A stretch of DNA of 64,000 bases from positions 436,845 through 500,844 of the forward strand of contig NZ_JACIEA010000001.1 in assembly GCF_014196595.1 (NCBI RefSeq). Reading direction: 5' to 3'. Below are positions 1 through 8,429 of this stretch, one piece after another. The translations under genes were made by a program, and so were the position numbers. The notes under the pieces were generated by a model that did not search any database, had not been told where the DNA came from, and was given only the letters and a program-made list of their open reading frames with translations. Position 1 is the first letter of the stretch, and each line of letters opens with the position of its first letter. The stretch is from Sphingorhabdus rigui (lineage in GTDB: Bacteria; Pseudomonadota; Alphaproteobacteria; Sphingomonadales; Sphingomonadaceae).

Positions 1-671
1 AACGCTATGCCGCGGGGCAGGGGTGGAAGATCGAACCTATCTCGATCAGCCCGTCCGATGTGGGCGGCTTCAAGGAAGTTGTTGCCGCGATCAAGGGCAA
101 TGGTGTTTTCGCCAAGCTAAAATATGAAAGCGGCGTCCACCGTGTGCAGCGCGTGCCTGTCACCGAAAGCGGCGGCCGCATTCACACCAGCGCAGCGACC
201 GTCGCGGTACTGCCGGAGCCGACCGAGGTCGATATCCAGATCGAGGCGCGCGACCTGAAAATCGACGTGTACCGTGCGTCGGGTGCGGGCGGACAGCACG
301 TCAACACCACGGACTCGGCCGTGCGCATTACCCATTTGCCAACCGGCATTGTGGTGACCTGCCAAGACGGGCGCAGCCAGCACAAGAACAAAGAACAAGC
401 CATGCAAGTACTGCGCGCGCGGATGTATGAAAAAGAGCGCGAGGAAGCCCAAGGCGCCGAAGCCGAGGCCCGCAAGGCGATGGTTGGCTCAGGCGACCGT
501 TCGGAACGCATCCGCACCTATAATTTCCCGCAAGGCCGCGTCACCGACCACCGGATCAACCTGACGCTGCATAAGCTTCCGGAGATATTGGAAGGCGGCG
601 GCCTTGGTGAATTGGTTGCGGCGCTGATTGCCGAAGATCAGGCCGAGCGCATGGCGGGTCTTTCGGATTAA
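1..671 (+). CDS. prfA: Peptide chain release factor 1, 3' part
   Basis: This is the C-terminal two thirds of RF1, which reads UAA and UAG stop codons and triggers hydrolysis of peptidyl-tRNA on the ribosome. The frame is open from base 3 to the TAA at 669-671, so the true start lies upstream of the window. The stop-recognition tripeptide is PVT, in the P-x-T form of RF1 rather than the SPF of RF2, and is followed by [15 protein letters not shown]. The catalytic GGQ is encoded at 288-296 inside [14 protein letters not shown]. Downstream is a REP-like hairpin and then a convergent operon, so no operon partner is visible on this side. The family call is not in doubt. Confidence 0.97.
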   Translation, partial: RYAAGQGWKIEPISISPSDVGGFKEVVAAIKGNGVFAKLKYESGVHRVQRVPVTESGGRIHTSAATVAVLPEPTEVDIQIEARDLKIDVYRASGAGGQHVNTTDSAVRITHLPTGIVVTCQDGRSQHKNKEQAMQVLRARMYEKEREEAQGAEAEARKAMVGSGDRSERIRTYNFPQGRVTDHRINLTLHKLPEILEGGGLGELVAALIAEDQAERMAGLSD

Positions 672-688
672 GTCGGTAACCTCTCTCC

Positions 689-717
689 CGTCATCCTGAA
701 ACAAGTTCAGGATAACG
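689..717. repeat. REP-like palindromic repeat (single unit)
   Basis: In the gap between prfA and the convergent monooxygenase gene there is a short inverted repeat. ATCCTGAA (693-700) and TTCAGGAT (706-713) are separated by ACAAG and flanked by CGTCA. The same core plan (CGTCA, then an NTGAA/TTCAN stem with a 5-base loop) recurs at 57855-57931. This looks like a single REP unit and may also act as a weak bidirectional terminator, since it sits between converging genes. Confidence 0.7.
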
Positions 718-735
718 GAATGGCGTTAAGTTGGT

Positions 736-1803
736 TCAGATTACCAACCGCCCATGGTCCAATTTCGGCAACACATAACGTGCAAACATGTCGCATTCGT
801 TGATGTGCGGGTAACCCGACAAAATGAACGCTTCGATGCCGACGGCGCGATAGGCTTCGATTTTGGCGAGCACTTGGTCCGGGTCGCCAACGATCGCAGC
901 GCCGCAGCCTGAACGTGCACGGCCAATTCCGGTCCACAGATTGTCTTCCAGATATCCGTCGTTCGCTTCCGATTGCGCGCGCAATTCGGCCTGATGCGCC
1001 ACACCGAAGGTTTGCGTATCCAAGGATTTGTTGCGGATTGCGTCGCCTTGCTGCGCATCCAGCTTGGACAAGAGACGGTCCGCATAGGCCCTGGCTTCGG
1101 CTTCGGTTTCACGCACGATGACATGCGCGCGGAAGCCATATTTCAATGTCCGTCCAAATTTTGCCGCGCGCGCGGTCATGTCTTCGACAAGGTCCTTTGC
1201 GCCCTGAACCGTTTCCGGCCACATCAAATATACATCGCAACCTTCGGCAGCAGCGTCTTTAGCTGCGGGCGAGAGACCACCGAAGTACAAAGGCGGACAT
1301 TTGCCGCTGACGGTCTTCATGCGTGGCGGGTCGAGATCGATTTTATAATGTTCGCCATCAATCGACAGATGCTCGCCGTTCAACAATGTCTTGAGGATCT
1401 GCATCGCTTCGACCGTCCGGCGATAGCGTGGTTCGCTGTCCATCTTATCACCCGGCAAGTCAGACGAGATGATGTTGATGTTCAACCGCCCACCCGAAAT
1501 CTGGTCCAGCGTGGCAATCTGCCGCGCCAATTGCGGTGGCCAGCTTTCGCCAATACGCACCGCCATCAGCAACTTGATGCGTGTGGTCAGCGTCGCAATT
1601 GCGCTGGCAAAAGCAGTGGTATCCAACCCAAGCGTGTAGCCCGAGGGAAGCAATATATTGTCGAACCCGCCCTTTTCCGCGGCGAGCACGATATTGCGGC
1701 AATGCTCCCAACTCGACGCGAGCATGGGGTCGGATTGCCCAAGAAATTCGTAATCATCGTCGCATAATGCCGAGAACCAGCTGACTTCGATTGGATTTTT
1801 CAT
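736..1803 (-). CDS. SsuD-like LLM-class flavin-dependent monooxygenase, probable sulfoquinovose monooxygenase (SmoC-like)
   Basis: A 355-residue member of the FMNH2-dependent alkanesulfonate monooxygenase branch of the luciferase-like family, which cleaves C-S bonds of sulfonates with O2 to release sulfite and an aldehyde. Relative to E. coli SsuD the active-site residues are kept at nearly the same numbers: W195, R225 and H227 in FRAHVIVRE, R297 and Y331 in LSGYPH. The SsuD Cys54 position is not a cysteine. It is the last gene of a four-gene operon, overlapping the aldo/keto reductase by 4 nt, with a sulfoquinovosidase as first gene. That context argues for sulfoquinovose as substrate, giving 6-oxo-glucose. 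No flavin reductase gene is adjacent, so FMNH2 must come from elsewhere. Family certain; substrate inferred. Confidence 0.85.
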   Translation of the reverse strand: MKNPIEVSWFSALCDDDYEFLGQSDPMLASSWEHCRNIVLAAEKGGFDNILLPSGYTLGLDTTAFASAIATLTTRIKLLMAVRIGESWPPQLARQIATLDQISGGRLNINIISSDLPGDKMDSEPRYRRTVEAMQILKTLLNGEHLSIDGEHYKIDLDPPRMKTVSGKCPPLYFGGLSPAAKDAAAEGCDVYLMWPETVQGAKDLVEDMTARAAKFGRTLKYGFRAHVIVRETEAEARAYADRLLSKLDAQQGDAIRNKSLDTQTFGVAHQAELRAQSEANDGYLEDNLWTGIGRARSGCGAAIVGDPDQVLAKIEAYRAVGIEAFILSGYPHINECDMFARYVLPKLDHGRLVI

Positions 1804-2702
1804 GGCAGGGGAACTCCTCGCGCAGCGACCAATACGCTATACCAGTCAGCGCGGGTCCATGTGATTTTGAAGGCATCGGCAGCCTCTATGATGCGTGCCG
1901 GGTTTTGCGAGCCGACAATCGGGATGGGGCGGGCAGGGTGCGCCATAATCCAGCTATAGGCCGCTGCCGTGCGCGAAACGCCATGCGCTGCTGCAACGTC
2001 GGATAGGGCCGCCGCTACATTTTGTTCACGCGTGTTGCCGGGATCGCCGATGCGACCGCCGCCAAGTGGTGACCATGCCAACACCGCCAAATCCATGGCG
2101 ATGGCTTGATCAAGCTCGCCATTTTCGATGGTATCGATCCGCAACGGGGAAAGCTCCGGCTGTGTCGAGACAATCGGAACGCTGCTGAACTGTGCCAAGG
2201 TCGTTATTTGCGCCGTCGTGAAGTTCGACACACCAAAAGCGCGGATTTTTCCGTCTTTATGCGCGTCTTCAATTGTGCGTGCGATTTCTTGCGGGTGGGT
2301 GAGGATATCGGGACGGTGGATTTGCCACAGGTCGACATATTCAGTGCCCAAACGCGACAGGCTGTCGTCAATCGCCTTGGTCAGATATTCCGGGCTGCTG
2401 TCATATGGCGTCGGCGGGGTAATACCGCCCTTGGTGGCCAGCACCATGCGGTCGCGATATTCGGGTGCCTCTGCAAATACGCGGCCAAGCAGTTCCTCTG
2501 CCTTGCCAAAGCCTTGTTCCCCAAAGCCATAAATGTCCGCCGTATCGAAAAGGGTGATGCCGGCTTCGAACGCCGCATCAATGGCCGCGCGGGCTGCGGA
2601 GATTTCGAGACCCGCAAAGCGCCACATGCCCCAGGCAATCGATGAAATTTCAATGCCGCTCTTGCCCAAAAGGCGCGTGGACGGGGGTGTTGGAAGGGTC
2701 AT
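1800..2702 (-). CDS. Aldo/keto reductase, probable 6-oxo-glucose reductase (SmoB-like)
   Basis: A 300-residue single-domain TIM-barrel NAD(P)H-dependent oxidoreductase. The AKR catalytic tetrad is visible as D53 and Y58 (FDTADIYG), K91 (ATKGG) and H129 (QIHRPD), and the C-terminal cofactor-binding segment reads IPIVGSQNPARI. It overlaps the LacI gene upstream and the monooxygenase gene downstream by 4 nt each (ATGA), so the three are translationally coupled. In the Agrobacterium sulfo-SMO pathway an AKR (SmoB) reduces the 6-aldehyde left by sulfoquinovose desulfonation to glucose. The gene order here fits that role. Taken alone the protein could be any YdhF-type AKR; the specific assignment rests on context. 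Confidence 0.85.
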   Translation of the reverse strand: MTLPTPPSTRLLGKSGIEISSIAWGMWRFAGLEISAARAAIDAAFEAGITLFDTADIYGFGEQGFGKAEELLGRVFAEAPEYRDRMVLATKGGITPPTPYDSSPEYLTKAIDDSLSRLGTEYVDLWQIHRPDILTHPQEIARTIEDAHKDGKIRAFGVSNFTTAQITTLAQFSSVPIVSTQPELSPLRIDTIENGELDQAIAMDLAVLAWSPLGGGRIGDPGNTREQNVAAALSDVAAAHGVSRTAAAYSWIMAHPARPIPIVGSQNPARIIEAADAFKITWTRADWYSVLVAARGVPLP

Positions 2703-3730
2703 GTATTTTTGCTCTTTTTTATGGAAGGTGAATAAGGAGGGGCAACCGACTCGCGGCTGATCAGTTCATGGGGAAGGCGGCGATGCTCAATGCCGCCCTC
2801 GCCAAATAATAGGTCCGCAGCGGTCGACGCGAGATCACGTACAGGCTGGCGCACGGTGGTTAAAGGCGGCCAAACAACGCGGGCAAGCGTGGTGTCATCG
2901 AACCCGGCGACAGACAATTGTTCTGGTACCTGAATGCCGCGGCGATGGGCGACGGCAAGGACACCTGAGGCCATGTCATCGTTCGATGCAAAGACCGCCG
3001 TAGGCGGATATTTAAGCGATAGAAATAGCTCGGTCGCCGCAACGCCGCTTTCAAAATCAAAATGGCCCTCGGCGATCAAGTCGGGATCCACCGATATGCC
3101 AACACGGCTAAGCGCGCGTTCATATCCTGCTTGACGTTCGGCACTGGCCATATGGTTCGCATGACCCTTGATAAAGGCAATCCGCCGGTGACCAATGTTG
3201 ATGAGGTGCGTCGTCATGTCGTCGGCGGCCTGCATATCATCCATGAATACCGAGCTGGTAAGCGCATGGTTGGTGCCGGGCGAAATGCGCACGAAGGGAA
3301 TGTTCATCGCTTCAAGGACGTTCAACACGGGGCCGCAATCGGTGACGGGTGAAGACAATATCGCGCCATCCACATGCGTTTGCCGGACCATACCGCGCAC
3401 CTGCTCGCCCACATCGGGGTCGGATACATCGACGGGCTGGGCAATCAGGCGCATGCCTTCTTCATGGCAACGGTCCCAGCAGCCCTGCATGATCTGGTGC
3501 ATATAATAGGGGCTGTGATTGTCATAAATCAGCGCAATCTGGCCCGACTTCGTGCCCGCCAATATGCGCGCTGCGATGCTGGGCGAAAAGCGCAGCTCCG
3601 CCATCGCGGCGTCGACCTTCGCTTTGGTTTCTGCGCTGACATAAGGGTGGTTGTTGAGGACGCGGCTGACGGTTTTGACGGCCACACCGGCAAGCTTTGC
3701 AACATCACGGATATTGGATCGGGTGTTCAT
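2699..3730 (-). CDS. LacI family transcriptional regulator of the sulfoquinovose locus
   Basis: A 343-residue repressor of the LacI/GalR family. It has an N-terminal helix-turn-helix and hinge helix (residues about 6-50, DVAKLAGVAVKTVSRVLNN, then PSIAARILAGTKSG) followed by a periplasmic-binding-like sugar domain (FASNDDMASGVL, SVAGFDDT). The gene is second in the operon, overlapping the glycosidase stop and the reductase start by 4 nt, so it is probably autoregulated. The effector is likely sulfoquinovose, its glycoside or a catabolic intermediate. The natural target is the 5833-5954 divergent spacer and the start of the glycosidase gene, where short inverted repeats are present. Confidence 0.9.
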   Translation of the reverse strand: MNTRSNIRDVAKLAGVAVKTVSRVLNNHPYVSAETKAKVDAAMAELRFSPSIAARILAGTKSGQIALIYDNHSPYYMHQIMQGCWDRCHEEGMRLIAQPVDVSDPDVGEQVRGMVRQTHVDGAILSSPVTDCGPVLNVLEAMNIPFVRISPGTNHALTSSVFMDDMQAADDMTTHLINIGHRRIAFIKGHANHMASAERQAGYERALSRVGISVDPDLIAEGHFDFESGVAATELFLSLKYPPTAVFASNDDMASGVLAVAHRRGIQVPEQLSVAGFDDTTLARVVWPPLTTVRQPVRDLASTAADLLFGEGGIEHRRLPHELISRESVAPPYSPSIKKSKNT

Positions 3731-5832
3731 GCCCTGAATTCCTGCGTGATCGCGCTGAACAGCGCTGCGTGCCCGCTGTCTTTGCGGGTGAATACGGGGG
3801 GCTGCCCATGCGGAGCCGCGATGTCATATGTCCCCTTGGCGTACACGTCGCCGGACCAAAGATGGACCCAATCCCCACCTGGCAAAGTCACGTTGCGGCT
3901 GCTTGCACCCTCTTCGACCACAGGGGCGACGATCATGTCCGCGCCATAGAGATATTGGTCCTGAATGTCGTAATAGGCCGCATCGTCATAGTGCAGGAAC
4001 AACGGGCGCTGAAGCGGCAGGCCCGTGGCAACAGCCTCGTCGGACAAGGCGCGGACATATGGCGCAAGGCGGGCATGGACTTGGCTCATGCGGGCAAAAT
4101 GGGTCAGTATTTCGGCGCTGCTATCGAGTTGCAGATTGTCTGCAGGGCGATTGCCCTCATGACTGCGCATGACGGGTGCAAAGGCCGCCAAGTCAATCCA
4201 ACGGTGCATCAATTCTGCGGTCCGGACTACGCCATGCAGGCTGGTATACCCGCCGAGGTCGCTGTGGTGGTAAGCGTTGCCCAATAATCCGGACGACAAT
4301 GCCGCTGTGATGACGGTGTTGATCCCGTCGTGGCGGGTGAAGTCGACGCATTGGTCGCCTGCCCACAATAATGGACAATGCGCCTGCACGCCCGAGAAAC
4401 CTGCGCGCATGAAAAATGTCGCGTCATGCGTTTTGCCGCGCGATGCTATGGCGTCGGCATTCACCTTTGCCCAAAGCACGGGCCAGCGATTATGCGCCTC
4501 CATCGGGTCAGACCCGTCGAACAGGCGCACATCGGTCGGCAGATATTCGCCAAAATCCGCCATCCATCCCGAAAGCCCGAAGTCGAGCATTTCCTGACCG
4601 ATGATGCGTTCGGCAAACCACGCTGCGGCGGCCGGGTTGCTGAAATCCACAACGCCTGCGTCAAATTCGCCGAAGTCGACGGCATAAGGCGCGTCGCTGT
4701 CCTGCCGCAGTGCGAGGAAGCTGGCGGCGCGGGCCTCTTGATACAGCGACCCATCCACCGCCAAATAGGGGTTCACATAGCCGAGAAAGCGAATGCCGCG
4801 TTCGGCAAGCGCCGCAATCTGTGCGGGCAAATCCGGATAGCGGGCAGCATTCCATTTCCAGTCCCAGAACAATCGCTTGCCAAAGCTGGTCTGACGAATA
4901 CCGATCCAATCTTCGCACCACAGGCCGGTAATCGCGGCGCCCGATGCGGCAATTTTTTCGAACCGGTCAAAGGTGTCGGCACCATCCTTCAGCCCAATAA
5001 TGGCACCGGAAATGGCCCAATCTGGCAGGGCAGGCTGGCGACCAAAGCGATCGGACATTTTGGTAACAAGCGCAGGAAGCGACGGCGCGTCAAAAAGCTC
5101 CAGATCGACATTTGCCGACCAACATTCGACCCCGACCCGGCCCGCGTCCGTCAGATCAAGCACCGAATAGGCCGCTGTTTCGAGGTGCACCGCATAACGC
5201 GCACTGCTTACCCATGTCGGCTGCGGATAGTTGGTGGTCCAATAGTCACCACCGGCCAAGCCATCGGCATCCATCGTCTGCGTAAGCGCGGTCGACTTAT
5301 CGCGGCCAACCCCGGGTTCCGAGGTCCAGAACGGAAAGCGCCTGCCGTTGAGGCGCACATAGGACATTTGTTCGCCGCCGCCCCAAAAGGCCTCGGACAT
5401 TGCGCACTGCATATCTATCCAAAGCCGGTTAAAGGCCGGATCTGTGCAGCGAAATGTGAGGATGGATTGCAGTGCCCGTTCCTCGAGCGCCAGCGTTGCG
5501 ACGATGTCAGGCCGCTTTTCGTTCCAAAGCCGGATACAGCCATCGACTTGCGCGAAACAATCAAGCGCCAATCGTGTTTCAACGACATCGTCAATTCTGA
5601 AATTGCCGCGCACCATTTCCAAGTCAGGCCGCCCGGTACCGATGCTGATCGCAGGCGCGTCATTTCGGTGCGACAATATGCTGGCATCACCATGCAGCAG
5701 GTCAAAGCCTTCAGGATGCATGATGACTGTAAATGGCAACTTCTGTCCCTCTCGCGTTTTCGAGCCTGTGACTATGGCAGTATTGCAACAGTCATGGTTT
5801 AAATAATATGACCATATGACACCGCTAGACAT
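3727..5832 (-). CDS. yihQ: Sulfoquinovosidase, glycoside hydrolase family 31
   Basis: A GH31 retaining alpha-glycosidase that aligns along its length with E. coli YihQ, which releases sulfoquinovose from sulfoquinovosyl glycerol. Visible are the nucleophile D426 (GWMADFGEYLPTD) and acid/base D493 (WAGDQ). The five sulfonate-binding positions are K282, E307, R320, W323 and Y529, matching the KERWY form described for the Agrobacterium enzyme, with almost identical spacing (25, 13, 3, 206). This separates it from ordinary alpha-glucosidases. The protein lacks a convincing signal peptide, so it is probably cytoplasmic. The first ~30 residues do not align with YihQ; a TTG start near codon 32 is possible and would move the promoter inward. 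It is the first gene of the operon. Confidence 0.93.
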   Translation of the reverse strand: MSSGVIWSYYLNHDCCNTAIVTGSKTREGQKLPFTVIMHPEGFDLLHGDASILSHRNDAPAISIGTGRPDLEMVRGNFRIDDVVETRLALDCFAQVDGCIRLWNEKRPDIVATLALEERALQSILTFRCTDPAFNRLWIDMQCAMSEAFWGGGEQMSYVRLNGRRFPFWTSEPGVGRDKSTALTQTMDADGLAGGDYWTTNYPQPTWVSSARYAVHLETAAYSVLDLTDAGRVGVECWSANVDLELFDAPSLPALVTKMSDRFGRQPALPDWAISGAIIGLKDGADTFDRFEKIAASGAAITGLWCEDWIGIRQTSFGKRLFWDWKWNAARYPDLPAQIAALAERGIRFLGYVNPYLAVDGSLYQEARAASFLALRQDSDAPYAVDFGEFDAGVVDFSNPAAAAWFAERIIGQEMLDFGLSGWMADFGEYLPTDVRLFDGSDPMEAHNRWPVLWAKVNADAIASRGKTHDATFFMRAGFSGVQAHCPLLWAGDQCVDFTRHDGINTVITAALSSGLLGNAYHHSDLGGYTSLHGVVRTAELMHRWIDLAAFAPVMRSHEGNRPADNLQLDSSAEILTHFARMSQVHARLAPYVRALSDEAVATGLPLQRPLFLHYDDAAYYDIQDQYLYGADMIVAPVVEEGASSRNVTLPGGDWVHLWSGDVYAKGTYDIAAPHGQPPVFTRKDSGHAALFSAITQEFRA

Positions 5833-5894
5833 ATTGAGTCAATCTGGTAACAACCTGCCCATTGATTAGGTATATCCCAGAATAGCTTTTGTTG

Positions 5895-5910
5895 CTTGAG
5901 GAAACTCAAG
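5895..5910. promoter_or_regulatory. Candidate operator in the divergent sulfoquinovose promoter region
   Basis: A perfect inverted repeat, CTTGAG-GAAA-CTCAAG, lies 45-60 bases upstream of the TonB receptor start, in the spacer between it and the divergent glycosidase operon. Its placement suits a repressor or activator site for the receptor. It lacks the central CG of classical LacI operators, so assignment to the local LacI protein is tentative. Confidence 0.4.
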
Positions 5911-5954
5911 TGATTTGGTTGAGAAGCGGATAGCCATTTTTAGGGAGGTACATG

Positions 5955-8345
5955 ATGTTCAGTTCTGAATTTAAGAAAACGTCGTTTATTCGCGCTTCGT
6001 TGTTCGCAAGCGCCGCGATTATGGCAGGGGTCAGCCTGCCTGCGATGGCGCAGACCGCTCCAGCCGAAAATGAATCGGCCAATGCAGAAATCATCGTAAC
6101 CGCGCAAAAACGTGAAGAGCGTTTGCAGGATATTCCGCTCGCTGTATCCGTTGTTGGCGGCGAGGCTATTGCCAATAATGGCGGCGTTACGCTTGAAAAT
6201 GCGCAGTATCTTGTTCCAAGCTTGAACTTCCGCAAGGCGGGTACATCACTTAACCAGGCATTGTTCCTGCGCGGCGTTGGTACCATCAACTTTTCGATTG
6301 CTGCTGAACCATCGGTTGCTGCCGTTCTCGACGGCGTTGTCTTGAGCCGCGCTGGTGAAGGCTTCACCGATTTGTTTGACGTTGAGCGTATCGAAGTCCT
6401 GCGCGGACCGCAGGGTACATTGTTTGGAAAGAACGCATCGGCTGGTGTTGTCAGCATCGTAACGAAGCGCCCAACGGCAGAATTCGGCGCGACAGTTGAA
6501 GGTTCGTTCTTTACGAAGTCCGAATATCGCGGTCGTGCGACCGTTAACGTGCCGCTGAGCGCCAATGTGCGTTCGCGTTTCACCGGATTTTACGGAAGCT
6601 ATGACGGCAACATCAACAATCTGACCACAGGTAACAAGGTCAATGGCTATGAACATTACAGTGTTCGTGGCGCGATTGAGGCCGACGTTAGCGAAAAGAT
6701 CATGCTGACGCTGCGCGCCGATTACCGCAAAGCCAATGATGATTGCTGTGCGGAAATTATTGGCAATACGCCAACGAACGCGGCTGCGCTGGCGCTCGCT
6801 GGAACTGGCTTCGACGCCTCGGATTCACGCAACATTCGGCAGAACCTTGTTACCACGACTAAGGAAGAAAGCTGGGGCATTGCGCTGCAAGCTGATATCG
6901 AATTGGGTGAACATAGCTTGACGTCGATCACCAGCCTTCGCGGTTGGGATAATACCGAAATCCGCGATGGTGACTGGCTCGACCAGCCCTATGTTGGTTT
7001 GAACCAATTGCACGATAATGGACCGCAAACATCGAATACCTTTAGCCAGGAAATTCGCCTTGCTTCGCCGACTGGCGAATTCCTCGAATATGTCGTCGGG
7101 GCATATTATTCAAAGGCCGAATCTGACCGTACATTCACGCGCAACGTGATTACCTGTTCAGCATCGACTCTCGCTGCGGTTGTGCCTGGCCTCGTCCCTT
7201 GTTCGACAGCTGCAGGTGCTTCGACCATCACAACCCCTGCCGGAACCGCGGACTTTGGATCGACGTTTAAAAACATGTCGCTATTTGGTCAGGCTACGCT
7301 CAACCTTTCCGACAGCCTGCGTTTTATTGGTGGCTTGCGCTACACAAATGACGAATTGGATGTAAACCATATCCGCCGTACCTCGCTCGCAGGTCCAGGT
7401 GTGCAAGGAAACTTTGACGCTGGCGTTTACAATAATGGTCTCGTGGCAACCGCGCCCGCTACCGGCTTTGTTGCAGGCACGTCAAACGGCGTTCCCTTCA
7501 CCACCAGCACCAGCAACAATAACCTTTCGGGTAAGGCGGCTGTTCAGGCGGACCTCACTGAAAACAATATGGCTTATGCGAGCTACACGCGTGGTTATAA
7601 GGGCCCTGCCTACAACATCTTCTATAACCTGACGACACCCGGCGCTGGTGTTATCGCACCAGAAACGGTCAACGCTTATGAAGTGGGTTTGAAAAATACC
7701 CTTTTCGACGGCGCCCTGATTCTTAACCTCGCGGCATATTATGCCAAGTATAACAACTATCAGGCAAACAGCCCAGACTTCGTAGCCGGTGTACGCACCA
7801 CGCGCCTGACAAATGCAGGTTCGGTATCGACCCAAGGTTTCGAGGTTGATTTTGTTGCGACGCCATTGCGTAACTTCACGCTTTCGGGCGGCGTTGCTTA
7901 CAACAAGGCGCAGGTTGAGAATTTCCGCTTGCCACCAGGTGCTGACGCATCGCAATTGGTTGCCAAGGGCACGCCTTTGGCGAACGCACCAAAGTGGAAA
8001 ATGTCGTTTGGCGCACAATATAACATTGAAACGTCGGGCTTTGCGAATATCGAGTTGGCAAGCCAGATCTCAAGCCAGTCCGACCAGATTTACGAAGCGA
8101 GTGCGAACCCGGCTGTTCGCCTTGGCTCGACCGTAGATGGGTATGCGATTGTCGATGTGTCAGCAGCGTTGGTTGATCCTAACGATGGATGGCGGCTTGC
8201 GCTGCAGGTGAAGAACCTGTTCGATAAAAGCTTTGCTTCCTCGATCGTATCGGGTGGCCCTGGCGGCGCATATCGCTACATCATCCCCCGTGAGGCGGAT
8301 CGGTATGTTGGCGTAACTGCAAAGATCAATTTCGGCGCGAAATAA
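5955..8345 (+). CDS. TonB-dependent outer-membrane receptor, probable sulfoquinovoside uptake
   Basis: A receptor of about 796 residues with an N-terminal signal peptide ending near PAMAQ, a plug domain (EIIVTAQKREERLQDIPLAV; VERIEVLRGPQGTLFGKNASAG) and a 22-stranded barrel ending in a hydrophobic/aromatic strand (YVGVTAKINFGAK). It imports large or scarce substrates through the outer membrane using energy from TonB/ExbBD. Of two adjacent ATG codons (5952, 5955) the second is 6 bases from a GGGAGG ribosome site and is preferred. It is transcribed divergently from the sulfoquinovosidase operon and ends in its own terminator. The substrate is inferred from context: sulfoquinovose, sulfoquinovosyl glycerol or a sulfolipid fragment. 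No inner-membrane transporter is in the locus. Confidence 0.92.
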   Translation: MFSSEFKKTSFIRASLFASAAIMAGVSLPAMAQTAPAENESANAEIIVTAQKREERLQDIPLAVSVVGGEAIANNGGVTLENAQYLVPSLNFRKAGTSLNQALFLRGVGTINFSIAAEPSVAAVLDGVVLSRAGEGFTDLFDVERIEVLRGPQGTLFGKNASAGVVSIVTKRPTAEFGATVEGSFFTKSEYRGRATVNVPLSANVRSRFTGFYGSYDGNINNLTTGNKVNGYEHYSVRGAIEADVSEKIMLTLRADYRKANDDCCAEIIGNTPTNAAALALAGTGFDASDSRNIRQNLVTTTKEESWGIALQADIELGEHSLTSITSLRGWDNTEIRDGDWLDQPYVGLNQLHDNGPQTSNTFSQEIRLASPTGEFLEYVVGAYYSKAESDRTFTRNVITCSASTLAAVVPGLVPCSTAAGASTITTPAGTADFGSTFKNMSLFGQATLNLSDSLRFIGGLRYTNDELDVNHIRRTSLAGPGVQGNFDAGVYNNGLVATAPATGFVAGTSNGVPFTTSTSNNNLSGKAAVQADLTENNMAYASYTRGYKGPAYNIFYNLTTPGAGVIAPETVNAYEVGLKNTLFDGALILNLAAYYAKYNNYQANSPDFVAGVRTTRLTNAGSVSTQGFEVDFVATPLRNFTLSGGVAYNKAQVENFRLPPGADASQLVAKGTPLANAPKWKMSFGAQYNIETSGFANIELASQISSQSDQIYEASANPAVRLGSTVDGYAIVDVSAALVDPNDGWRLALQVKNLFDKSFASSIVSGGPGGAYRYIIPREADRYVGVTAKINFGAK

Positions 8346-8371
8346 CCAAAAGCCCTTAAGGCGCACAAAAA

Positions 8372-8407
8372 AAGGCTGGAATCCGCAATGGGTTCCGGCC
8401 TTTTTTG
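8372..8407 (+). terminator. Rho-independent terminator of the TonB receptor gene
   Basis: GGCTGGAATCC and GGGTTCCGGCC form a stem with one mismatch and a short loop, followed by TTTTTTG and preceded by an A-tract. It lies 27 bases past the receptor stop codon. The A-tract/T-tract symmetry would let it work in both directions. Confidence 0.9.
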
Positions 8408-8429
8408 TTTTCAAATTTCAGGAGAGAAA

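Noticed and set aside
117-517. Long reverse-strand open frames over prfA
   Set aside because: They mirror the codon pattern of prfA, have no ribosome site and encode Arg/Ala-rich protein without family signatures.
4378-5802. A 474-codon open frame antisense to the sulfoquinovosidase gene
   Set aside because: The opposite strand is fully explained by GH31 with catalytic and binding residues; the antisense product has no recognisable motif and is a third-position artefact of GC-rich coding sequence.
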